This document shows, piece after piece, positions 54,833 through 64,000 of a stretch of 64,000 nt of DNA. Within the stretch, counting starts at the first letter, position 1. Every line of letters starts with the position of its first letter. The notes beneath the pieces are model-generated. The model searched no databases and was not told the origin of the DNA. It saw only the letters and a program-made list of their open reading frames with translations. The stretch covers positions 62,001 through 126,000 of the forward strand of contig MCFE01000091.1 in the NCBI GenBank assembly GCA_002104905.1, written 5' to 3'. Origin of the DNA: Basidiobolus meristosporus CBS 931.73. Lineage: Eukaryota > Basidiobolomycota > Basidiobolomycetes > Basidiobolales > Basidiobolaceae. Position numbers and translations under genes: made by a program.

Positions 54833-55930
54833 CAAGTGGGACAAAGCCTGTGAGACTGCCTCTTAGACTCTCAAAAATGAACTTGCTAAACTGCCACACT
54901 TAAGAATACCTGACTTCAGAGAGAGTTTACTTTGAGCACAGATGCTTCAGATTATGCAATTGGGGGAGTGTTGAGCCAAGAACACAAGGGAAAGGACTGC
55001 CCAGCTGCCTCTGAATACAAGAAACTGAACTCAGCAGAACAGAACTTTCCAGTGCAGGAGAAGGAGATGTTTGCTATAATTCACTGCTTGAAGACATGGA
55101 GATGCTATATAGAAGGAGCCATATGCACTGTGACAACTGATCATGCCTCCCTCAAATATATATTTACTCAGAAGGTACTCTGCAGAAGTATGACAAGAAG
55201 GAGTGAATAAACTCAGCAATTTGATTTGGAGATTGTCCACTGCCCCAGGAAAAACAACACTTATGACTTATGGGATATAGCCAGCGCAACTGCCTTATGG
55301 ATGCTCAAGAAGGAACTTGCTAAGCCACCAAGTTTAGGAATACCAGACTTCAGAAAAGTGTTTACTTTATGCACAGCTGCTTCAGACTATGCAATTGATA
55401 GAGTACTGAGCCAAGAACATGAGGGAAAGGACTAACCAAGTGCATTTGAGTAGAATAAACTGCACCAAGCAGAATAAAGCAATTCAGTGCATGAAAAGGA
55501 GATACTTTCCATAATACACTGCTTGAAGACCTGGAGATATTGCATTGAAGGAGTCAGGTGCAAACTGTCCATGCCTCACTCAAGTATACATTGGACTTGT
55601 TCCATCATTCCAGCTGATCATAGTGCCCAATTGTGCCATAGCATGCCAGATGGAGCATCATCATGCCACAGAGTGCCGGATGCGCCATACAGTGCCAATT
55701 TGGGATCAAAATTGACATGCATATGACCCTAAAATATCAAATTAATAACAAGATATACAGCACTTTCTGGCACTATGATCAATGGCACAATGGAACAAGT
55801 CTATTTACTCAGAAGGTACTATCAGAAGAATGTCAAGATGGAGTGGATAAATTCAGCAATTTGACTTGCAGATTGTCTACTGTCCTGGGAAAAGCAATAC
55901 AGTTGCTGATGCCTTATCAAGATTAGAACA
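54833..55930 (+). repeat. Tandem duplication of the RNase H region in G3
   Basis: First copy 54833-55258 (STDASDYAIGGVLSQEHKGK ... KYIFTQKVL), second copy 55262-55930 (TAASDYAIDRVLSQEHEGKD ... FTQKVLSEE), in the same order with clear divergence; the second also holds the MITE at 55594-55801. Confidence 0.82.
55594..55801. mobile_element. MITE (208 bp), TIR GACTTGTTCCAT
   Basis: Nearly identical to 8701-8909. Flanks CATTG (55589-55593) and TATTT (55802-55806) correspond to TATTT of the uninterrupted gene (AAGTATATATTTACTCAG), so a 5-bp duplication that has since mutated on one side. Confidence 0.9.
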
Positions 55931-57128
55931 AGTTGCACAACGCAACCTGGTGCATGTATTGGATTGGCCTAGCTTATTACGAAAGTACTTGGATGACTAA
56001 GCCATTCATAATGAGTTAGATGAAGAGATTAACAAGAAAATCCAGGATGAAGCCAGCAAACCATTAATACAGGATTGAAAACTCCACCAAATTGTTGATG
56101 GAAGCCATATTGCCTATTGCCCTTATGTTGCTTGCCTAGATTTGATGCATAAGCTACACAAGGTATATGGACATCTTTGAATTGAAAGAACTTATAGCTG
56201 TGGGAATGCCAGAGCATGGTGTCCAAGAATGAAGCAAGATATTGAGAAGCTAGTGATAAAATGTCCAAATTGCCAAAACAACCAAGACAACCACTAAGAG
56301 TTATTTACTCTTTCTCCTGGAGCCTGTAGGATCATTTGAGAGATGAGGAACTGACTTTACTGGAAGACTGCCAACCACTAGGAAATACAACTTTTGGATA
56401 CTAGTAGGAATTGAACATGCCACTATATGAACCATGGTGAAAGCAGTACCTGTAGCCATTGAACAAGAAGTTATAGTATGTATCTACCAAAAGATCCTTA
56501 CAAAGCTTAGATGCCCTGTAAAAACTTCATCCAATTGAGGAGCAAGCTTTGTGGCAAAGACGTTGGAAGTTTAGCTAGAAACAAGGCAGATCAAACACTT
56601 AACAACCCTGGCATATCACCCTAGAACTAATGGAGTCACTGAGAGGTTTAATTGATTATTTGGAAAAGCACTGACCAAGTATGCAAATGCAGCAGTCAGT
56701 AGATGGGATGAGTATTTGGACTAAGCACTTCTTGCCTGCTGACTCAGAGTGCATACCATCACCAAACAATAGCCATTTTACTTGGTGTATGGATGCAAAA
56801 CAAGGATCCCTGGAGATCTAACACAACCAAAGCTTACAGATGCCTCAGAAGATGAGCTCAGCCAGCCAAGTAGATACCAGCAGCTGAAACAAAGATATCA
56901 GGAGGCACAGGTCAAAGTATTGCAAAGTGATACAAAGTCAAAGCAGAGATATAATAAAATTATATCACCAGAAGCATTGATAGTGGGCATATTTGTATTG
57001 CTGAGAACAACACTTGGAAGAAGTTTGAGCCACTGTGGACAGGATGTTTCAAAATCATTAGAGAATGTCTTTTGGAACTTGTCAACTAGTGGACAAGCAA
57101 GATATTACCTGGGAAGATTTAGTGATAG

Positions 57129-58551
57129 TTACCATCCTGGATAGCCAGCAGACAGGTTTCACACCCTTGTAGCAGCCCTAGAGTCCAGAACTGAAGACAT
57201 GACCTTGTCACATATACGGACAGCCTTTGGATGAAGAATTAAGAAAATTAAGCACCAACACAAAGGAAAATGAATATGCTTCAATAAGCAATGATAACAA
57301 CCAAAGGAGATACTTATGACCCTTGTAAGGCAAGAGCAACCTGTCATGTAACTGTTGCAAAACAAAAGGACACACATTGGGGTGGTAGCGCAAAAAGTGA
57401 AATAATCAGCAATAAAATCCTAAATATGGAAATGCTGCAATAATTCAAAAACAGAATAAAAGAATAATCATATCTGCACTCAATTTGACCACAAACAAGG
57501 ACTCCCAGACATGTTGTATCAACTCTGGAGCGTTTCAACGCTTTACTCCTCAAAAACAACTTTGGAAATCAGTCATAATTTGAGCCAAAAAGTATAAAAT
57601 GCTTATTTTTAGGCTAATGCAATAAGAGTAGGGCATACTGACTCAAAAATACCAAAGCAAAGAAGCTGCGTATATTGAGACCTACATACTGGTATCCAAG
57701 TTTATTTCTTTCAGACTTATATTGACTATTGCAGCCAAATATAAGCACTATATATATCAGATGGATGTAAAAGTGCATTTTAGAATGGAGAACTCAATGA
57801 GGATGTGTATATGAACCAACCTGATGTGTTTGCTGATCAAGATAATCCCATTTGGTCTGCAAGTTTATAATATCTCTGAATGGATTCAAGCAAACACCCA
57901 GAGCCTGGAATTGCAAGATAGATTCTTATTTGGAATTTTTGAGTTTCGGAAGGAGTGATGCTGACTATTATATTTACTATAAGCCAGATAGTCCAGATCC
58001 TGCTTTATGAGCTTTACATTTGGATGATCCTATTATAGCTCCTAATAACCTAGAAATATCAGAAGAAGCTAAATCCAATTTATCTAAAGAGTTCAACATA
58101 TTTAGTCTAGGGGAACTCAGTTACTACTTACAGATAAAGTTTTCTATAAACAGTTGTACCCAGACTATCACCCTGAGCCAATCCTGTGAACAAGCAGATA
58201 CCCCAATAGAGAAAAACCTTCACTTAGTCAAAGCCAAAACAAATCAATAGAGTCACTGATATCATCATCTTCATATCCTAGAGAATCCTGACTAATTTTT
58301 TTGTTGGGACTTACTTCAAATCTTTTTACCAAGACATCAGGTACCCATAACATTAAAATTCTCAAAATCATCCAAATAGTCCCAAACTTTGCACACATAT
58401 TCTTAGGATCTTCCTAAGCATTTTCTATGTGTTTTCTATGCCAAGACCATGCAAAGGTCTTAATACTTTCTTTACATCAAATAAATCATCAAGTGAAAAT
58501 CATAAGACCTACTTGTTCTCCCAATCACTTACAATATCTCCAAGACTTTTA
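57129..58551 (+). pseudogene. copia-4: deleted copia-1-family copy with partial LTR-A
   Basis: Gag fragment (zinc knuckle remnant near 57350), then large deletions to RT (GELNEDVYMNQPDVFADQDN near 57795; MDDPIIAPNNLEISEEAKSN at 58020 is the YVDD region with the motif changed) and a 3' LTR-A lacking its first part (about 58250-58551). The A-run deletion in RT is shared with copia-1 and copia-3, the later two-base deletion is not. Confidence 0.8.
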
Positions 58552-58921
58552 TGTTACAAGTCTTGATATAAGAGTTATAGAGGAAAAGGGAGTTTAGCTA
58601 GTATTGAATTCACTAAAACTTGAACTACTTTTTATTGAGGTTCCAGCTGCTGCTTATATACATTTTTGCCAGATCAATTGCTGACTAACTGTATTTCCTA
58701 ATGTAGGTTGTGGCTGATGACTCATTTGATTGCATCATCATCACCCAATAAGATCCTACTTAATATATCTATTCCTGTTTGATAAGGATCTGCTGAATCA
58801 TCTGCTGACTAATGCTACTGATTTAATTGATAACACTGATATACTGATAGGCTAATCATATAACTAATTGATTTGACTAAGAACAGATCTAACTTAAACA
58901 TTCAAGCGGTAGTTCATAACA
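58552..58921 (-). repeat. 3' LTR-G of G4
   Basis: 370 bp, TGTTACAAGTC...TTCATAACA, followed by reversed polypurine tract TTCTCCCCTACT. Confidence 0.92.
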
Positions 58922-61857
58922 TTCTCCCCTACTAAAGTTGAGAGGGTTCTCCTAAATCTCTATTCTTATGATACCAATATCTTGCTGGTTCAGTATTGTT
59001 GGCAAGTCTTGCAAGCTCAAGTCTGTCTCTATGAACTAAGTCTTCCCAGATATTTCCTTGTTTGTCCACTAGTTGGTAAGTTGCAAATGGACATTTTCTG
59101 ATGATCCTAAGATGACCCATTCATTGTGGCTCAAACATCTTCCAGGTATTGTTTCTCAGCAATACAAAGCTTCCAACTATCAATGATTCTGTTGATATAG
59201 TTGTGTCAAATCTCTGCTTCATCTTTTCTGCACTTTGAGATACTTTGGCCTGTGCCTGTTGATGTGTTTGTTTCAGCTGCTGGTGTCTACTTGGCTGACT
59301 GAACTCATCTTCTAAGGTGTCTGTAAGCTTTGGTTGTGTGAGATCTCTTGGAATTGTTGGTTTACATCTATACACTATGTAAAATAGCACTAAGTAAAAT
59401 AGCAATTGTTGGGTGGTGTTGTGTACTCTAACACTGCATGCAAAGCATGCTTAGTCTACATACTCATCCCATCTACTAACAGCTCCACTTGTATACTTTG
59501 TCAGCATTTTTCCAAATAATCCACTAAGCTGCTCAGTGACTCCATTAGTTCTAGGGTGATATGCCAAGGTTTTCAAGTGTCTGATGTGCTGCATTTCCAG
59601 GTAAGCTTCCAATGTCCTTGCCATAAATTTTGCACCTCTATGATATAGAATCTCTGCAGCGCATCCAAACATCATAAGGATATCCTGGTAGATGAAAACT
59701 GCAACTTCTTGCTCACTGGCTACAGGTACTGCTTTGGCCACAGGCTGTTTAATGGCATGGTCAATTGCTACTAGGATTCAACAGTTGCACTTCCCAGTAG
59801 TTGACAGTCTTCCAATAAAGTCAATTCCCCATCTTTCAAATGGTCCTATTGGCTCCAAGGGAAAGAGTTTGGCAATTCTCTGTGGTTGCCTTGGTTGATT
59901 TGGCAATTTGGGCATGTTTTCACTGGCTTCTCAATGTCTTGTTTCATTTTGGGCCATCATGCTCTGGCTTTCACAAGGCTATAGATTCCTTCAACTCCAA
60001 GATGAACATATCCATTGTGTAGATTATGTATTAAATCCAGGCAAGCAACATAAGGGTAATAGGCAATAGGGCTCCCATCAACAATTTGGTAGAGTGTTTC
60101 ATCCTGTACCACAAATTTGCTGGCTTCATCCCAGATTATCTTCTTGATCTCTTCATCCACCTCATTAGGAATGGCTTGGTCCTTCAAGTACTTTGGTTGT
60201 AGGCTAGGTCAATCTGATTCATGCACCAAGTTAAGTTGTGCAACTTGTTCTAATCTTGATAAGGCATCAGCAACTGTGTTGTTTTTCACAGGGCAGTTGA
60301 CAATCTCCAAATTAAATTGCTGAATGTATTCACTCCTTCTTGTCTTTCTTCTAGAGAGTACCTTCCAAGCAAATATATACTTGAGGTGGGCATGGTCAGT
60401 CTTCATGGTGCATTGGATCCTTCAATATAGCCTCTCGATGTCTTCAAGAAGTGTATCATAGCAAGCATCTCCTTCTCATGCACTGGATAGTTTTGTCAAT
60501 GTGCACCATGTGATCTTCTTCTGTCTTGCTCTATATCAATATGTCATCTACGTAGATTATCACAATCTTTTCAAAGTACTCCTGTTAGACAGTCTGCAAC
60601 AGGGTCATGAATGTTGCAAGGGCATTGATGAGGCCAAAACTGATGACTAAGTACTTGCAATATCCATATCTGGTCCTGCAAAAGAGTCTGGACCTTCTGG
60701 GGTACTGGAGTAGAGGAATCCTCCTGTAATACTGCCATGAGGAACATCTGGGTGCCTTTTCTAAGTGCTCTACAGAGCTGTGTCTTGCTAAGTTCACTTG
60801 TTTCACACACTCTGGAATTGACCCGGTTAAGATCTAGTCTGGCAGGTAATAGCACATAGGTCTTGTTGTACTGCTGGATCTGAGTAGCATAGGCTCTGCA
60901 GTGGATTGATGGATTACAACAAAATAGCCTGATTTTTCCAAGTACAAGGTCAAACTTGCAGATCCCAAATATACAGGCCTGTAGGGCTTCTTCATTGCCA
61001 TTGATCTGCATCCTTGCTGGCTCAGTAACATGGTTGATTATAAGAGAGCTCCCATCAGCTGTTGAGACTGAAGTTGATTTGGTGGGTCCCAAGTTGATTC
61101 CAGCTTTCAAAGCAAATTGCTCTGACATGTACTCATGCAATGCTCTTGAGTCAATCATGATCTTGGCAGGTACTCCATTGATTAGTTCATTGAAATATAA
61201 TAGCTTTCCTGTGTTCAAGGCCATCTGGGATAGGTATTCTTTTGTCATATGGAAGGTGAGTTCTGAGTCTTCTTCAAGCTCACCCTCCATGTTACTATGC
61301 TCAAGCGCTTCAATCTGGTTGAAGGCACTTGATGGCTGGTGTCCATTTCTTCTCTGAGGGCAGTACTTTGCAATATGTCCCTGCTGGTGGCAATTGAAGC
61401 AAAGTCCTTACTTCTTACATTCTTCTGAGGTAGGATTCTTCTGCATAGCATCTATTTCCATTGACACTGCTTCTGACTGTCTTCTTTCATAATGATTGTA
61501 GCTGCTTGGATTAGTCATTGTGAGCTTCCCAACTCCAATCATAGCTGAGTCACAGTCAATGGCAATCTTGATGGCTTCTTCAATAGTCTGGGGTCTTTGA
61601 TAATTCACTTCCTTGCAAGTTCTTTCTTTCAACTAATCAGTAAAATATTCCACTTGATCCAGGGAGTCCATTCTTTGAATTTGTCTAAGTAGACATCTGT
61701 ATTCACAGATGTACTCTTGAACCATTCCTCTCTGTCTGAATGTCTTCAACTTTCTTCTTAGTAGTGTCTGCTAGTGTGGAGGTTCAAAAGCATTCTGAAT
61801 TTCCAACACAAACTCATCCCAGGTAGAGATTGTAGAGCATCCCATCATGGGAATGTA
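58552..61857 (-). pseudogene. gypsy G4, minus strand, 5'-truncated with internal deletions
   Basis: LTR-G at 58552-58921, then integrase C-terminus (59120-58932), core (59741-59451; the second Asp is His in ILYHRGAKF, codon 59642-59640), zinc domain (60187-59957), RNase H (60406-60209), deletion to RT palm with a changed YVDD near 60550, another deletion in RT near 60676, protease (KIMIDSRALHEYM, Gly of DSG replaced by Arg, about 61160) and gag 61857-61408. It ends at 61857 inside gag; no 5' LTR. Confidence 0.86.
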
Positions 61858-62129
61858 TAAAAATGTATGGATTTTATGGAAAATGTGATAAAAGATGAAT
61901 TTTTATCACAAAACAAATAATTACCAACTGCAACATACCAATTATGTGATGATACAACAATGCTAACAAATGGAACAAACTATATGTTGTTTAATGTACA
62001 ACAATTTTTCTATTATATTTGTAGGAAGAAGAATACAGGCAAAAAGAAGGAGAAGGAGGAAAACAAGGTTTAGTAAGATAAACAGTTAAAACTAAAACAA
62101 GGGTTGCAGATAAATAAGGCAGTAGAAAC
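61858..62129. other. AT-rich sequence, nothing recognised
   Basis: About 270 bp, very AT-rich, with a purine-rich patch (AAAAAGAAGGAGAAGGAGG, about 62040-62058). It could be unique sequence between insertions. Confidence 0.45.
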
Positions 62130-62366
62130 TGTTGTAAAAATTTGTATTTCCACCTAAATATTCACCTAACTTAGTCACTTAGATCATTACCCTCAAATCC
62201 TAGAGAATACTGACCAAATTCCTTGTCGGGATTTACTTAGAATATTTTCACCAAAATACCAGGTACCCAGAACATGAAAATTCTCAAAGTTGTCTAAACA
62301 GCCCCAAACTTTGCACACATGTTCTTGGGACCTTCCTTAACCTATTCTACGTGTTTGTAATGCCAA
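62130..62366 (+). repeat. LTR-A, 5' two-thirds only
   Basis: TGTTGTAAAAATTTG... to GTAATGCCAA, truncated just ahead of the TATA palindrome by foldback sequence. Confidence 0.88.
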
Positions 62367-62934
62367 ATCAATTTTTTAACCTTTTTTTTGGGATCAAAAT
62401 TGAGCATGATGTAAAAGAGCACAGACAGACTGAAGATATACATCTGGTACATAATACCTATGGCACTCTAAGTCTAGCCCCACAGGCTTGTAGCATGTCA
62501 CAAAAATGCATGGCACTATCTTGGTCCACTGGTACTATCTGGCACTATACTTAATTATTTGCCCTAAAGTAAGATCCATACAAAGCATTTATAGTACCAG
62601 ATAGCACCAGTGGACCAAGATAGTACCATGCATTTTTGTGACATGGTACAAGCCACAGGAGCTAGATTCAGAGTGCCATGGGTATTGAGCACCTAATGCA
62701 TGACTTCAATCCTTTTATGCTCTTACACATCCTGCACAAAACTGACCTAAAAAAAAGGTCAAAAAATGGATTTTCTCCAACACAATGGGTGAAACACAGG
62801 GGCAGCTTTGCATGAAGATGCAGAGCTATGTATCACACTCTGTGGCCATGTATAGGCTCACTTGGCCTCTCCGGCACACTAGGGCATTATTTCGCACTCA
62901 TGGCTCAATGTGGCACTATACAATGGAACAAGTC
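62367..62934. mobile_element. Foldback element, left end lost
   Basis: Same centre and right arm as 10906-11528 (CACTTATAGTGCC-type centre, TGAAACACAGGGGC, CATGGCTCAATGTGGCACTA) ending TGGAACAAGTC. The left side starts inside the arm (ATCAATTTTTTAACC), so the left terminal repeat was deleted together with the LTR-A end. Confidence 0.85.
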
Positions 62935-63333
62935 AAGAGCCATACTGTAGCTACTGCATCTCATTGCCTAATTCATGCTTTGGCACAAGCCCTATAGACA
63001 ATGCTACTTTGGTCTAATGCCATAAGAGAGAGAAAAAAGATCATGAGAGTATTGTTACAAGACTCCTGGCCATGAATTCCACAGAGAGCATTGGAATTAG
63101 TGCAAAATTACAGCCAGTAATTTGCCATACCAGTTGTATTAGAGCATTTGTTTTTCAATACTGTACAAACACCATCTTGCAGACTGCTTGATGCTTCTAT
63201 AATGGTACCTAGCCCCACTTATCACCTTATGCAAACTGAGTCAGGTGAGCTTGTGAAGCCTATTGGCTCACCTCAACATTCTGAATATGACCTGCAGAGT
63301 GATAGCTCTCTAGAAGAAGGCTAATTGATGGAG
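62935..63333 (+). pseudogene. tnp2-like transposase, N-terminal fragment
   Basis: Matches 25340-25620: HLMQTESGELVKPIGSP against HLAQTESGELMMPLGSP, then QSDSS and EE; the Cys/His segment is present but degraded (about 63045-63090). Confidence 0.6.
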
Positions 63334-63850
63334 TCAAGTGAGCCCGGTAATCCATCTGTAGGTGAATGATGCAATTTTATGGCTAGAGAAGTGGCATGTT
63401 TCCACCATTATTGGTAATGAGTGCTTTGAGGATTTACTACTACTTCTTGCCAAAATCATCCCACAATGCAATTTACCATGTACTTGGTATAAATAGACAA
63501 CCATCATGCAGCAGTGATCCATCTGACAACTTTGTATGGGCCTTCATATTTAGGGTTAAGTGCAGATAGTTGGATTGGATCTAGTGTCATGACATATGAC
63601 CCATCTGGGAAGCTGCTGTTCCTGTGTCTTGAGGTGGATGTTGAAGTCATCTTTTGCTGTGATGTCTTACTTCTGGCACTGATAGCAGGGTAGACAATGT
63701 TGGTAAAGTACTCAAGTTAGTTCTTTAGCTTGTCTGTATTTGATTTTGCTAACTCTGTATTCTGGTAGTCTCCAAAGTGGTTGAATTTTCTTCCAAACAT
63801 CAAGGAAAATGGCATTTATCCAGGTAGAGCAGCAAATTTGGTGTTGATAA
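63334..63850 (-). pseudogene. gypsy-1 integrase C-terminal fragment
   Basis: Minus-strand peptides MPFSLMFGRKFNHFGDYQN, TNIVYPAISARSKTSQQKM, FPDGSYVMTLDPIQLSALNP and KYEGPYKVVRW: the segment after the integrase core, including the GPY/F-type module of fungal Ty3/gypsy. Stops and shifts present; cut by LTR-A at 63851. Confidence 0.75.
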
Positions 63851-64000
63851 TGTTGTAAAAATTTGTATTTCTACCTAAATATTCACCTAACTTAGTTGCT
63901 TAGAGCATTACCTTCAATTCCTAGAGAATACTGACCAAATTCCTTGTGGGGATTTACTTAGAATATTTTCACCAAAATACCAGGTACCCTGAACATGAAA
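63851..64000 (+). repeat. LTR-A start, continues beyond window
   Basis: TGTTGTAAAAATTTG... matching the first 150 bp of LTR-A. Whether a copia body follows cannot be seen. Confidence 0.88.

Larger units (their letters stand above)
52630..57128 (+). pseudogene. gypsy G3 gag-pol remnant
   Basis: Gag 52666-53200; knuckle CYNCHQQENIAKCC (His lost) near 53430; protease KIVIDSGALHEYM (about 53670-53710); deletion at about 53905 between protease and RT; RT fragments with many stops; IIYLDDILIY at 54488-54517; RNase H present twice (see repeat at 54833-55930); integrase 56000-57128 with SSN then a stop where SDRG is expected (56530-56538). No 3' LTR: it fuses at about 57128 to copia-4. Confidence 0.85.

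Noticed and set aside
1-64000. tRNA or rRNA genes
   Set aside because: No cloverleaf with A and B boxes or rRNA core sequence was noticed; the CTATGAGCCCC stretch at 11583 is a primer site, not a tRNA.

Overview
KIND OF ORGANISM. This is a filamentous fungal chromosome segment in which a short gene-bearing edge runs into about 60 kb of nested, mostly dead transposable elements. Evidence for a fungus: genes with very short GT..AG introns (56, 67 and 73 bp), a Tcd-type tRNA-modifying enzyme with an N-terminal membrane segment as in yeast Tcd1/Tcd2, small secreted or type I membrane proteins, and Ty1/copia, Ty3/gypsy and tnp2-like elements with fungal-type sequences. I cannot fix the phylum; the strong CpG depletion of the repeats would suit a lineage with CpG methylation (inference). 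LAYOUT. 1-3.2 kb: three minus-strand host genes, CpG-rich and near 50 percent GC: a t6A dehydratase homologue (3' end off the window, three exons), a two-exon single-pass membrane protein, and a secreted acidic/Thr-Pro protein. 3.2-5.9 kb: a tail-to-tail copia remnant split by a solo LTR. 5.9-16.3 kb: a minus-strand Ty3/gypsy element (family gypsy-1), broken by a 916-bp inverted duplication with copia LTRs and by a complete copia element (copia-1, 10603-15907, TSD ATAAA). 16.3-20.7 kb: an LTR-C piece carrying a solo LTR-F, then 5'-truncated copia-3. 20.7-37.8 kb: LTR-C copies and two scrambled copies of a DNA transposon that combines a tnp2-like transposase with two oppositely oriented accessory reading frames (ORF-X, ORF-Y), plus a gypsy-G fragment and a PIF/Harbinger-like (DDE_Tnp_4) remnant. 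37.8-43.6 kb: the best preserved gypsy (G1, minus strand, TSD TGGG), inserted in the coding part of ORF-X. 43.6-46.3 kb: an unrecognised broken ORF and a second solo LTR-B. 46.3-58.6 kb: gypsy G2 interrupted by copia-2 (TSD GAAAC), gypsy G3, copia-4. 58.6-61.9 kb: gypsy G4 (minus). 61.9-64 kb: LTR-A pieces, a foldback element, tnp2 and gypsy-1 fragments. HOW IT FITS TOGETHER. Element families named here: LTR-A (349 bp, copia-1 family), LTR-B (697 bp, solo only), LTR-C (about 803 or 1065 bp, all main copies in minus orientation), LTR-D (about 370 bp, copia-2), LTR-E (1216 bp, solo), LTR-F (546 bp, solo), LTR-G (about 368 bp, gypsy-G), and a family of GACTTGTTCC foldback/MITE elements with 5-bp target duplications. 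None of the retroelements looks able to move by itself: every pol frame has stops, frameshifts or lost catalytic residues. The most interesting signals are the oppositely oriented accessory ORFs of the tnp2-like element, heat-shock-element-like triplets kept in LTR-C promoters while their spacers changed, the foldback family, the inverted-duplication copia structures, and about nine-fold fewer CpG in sampled repeat sequence than in the genes.
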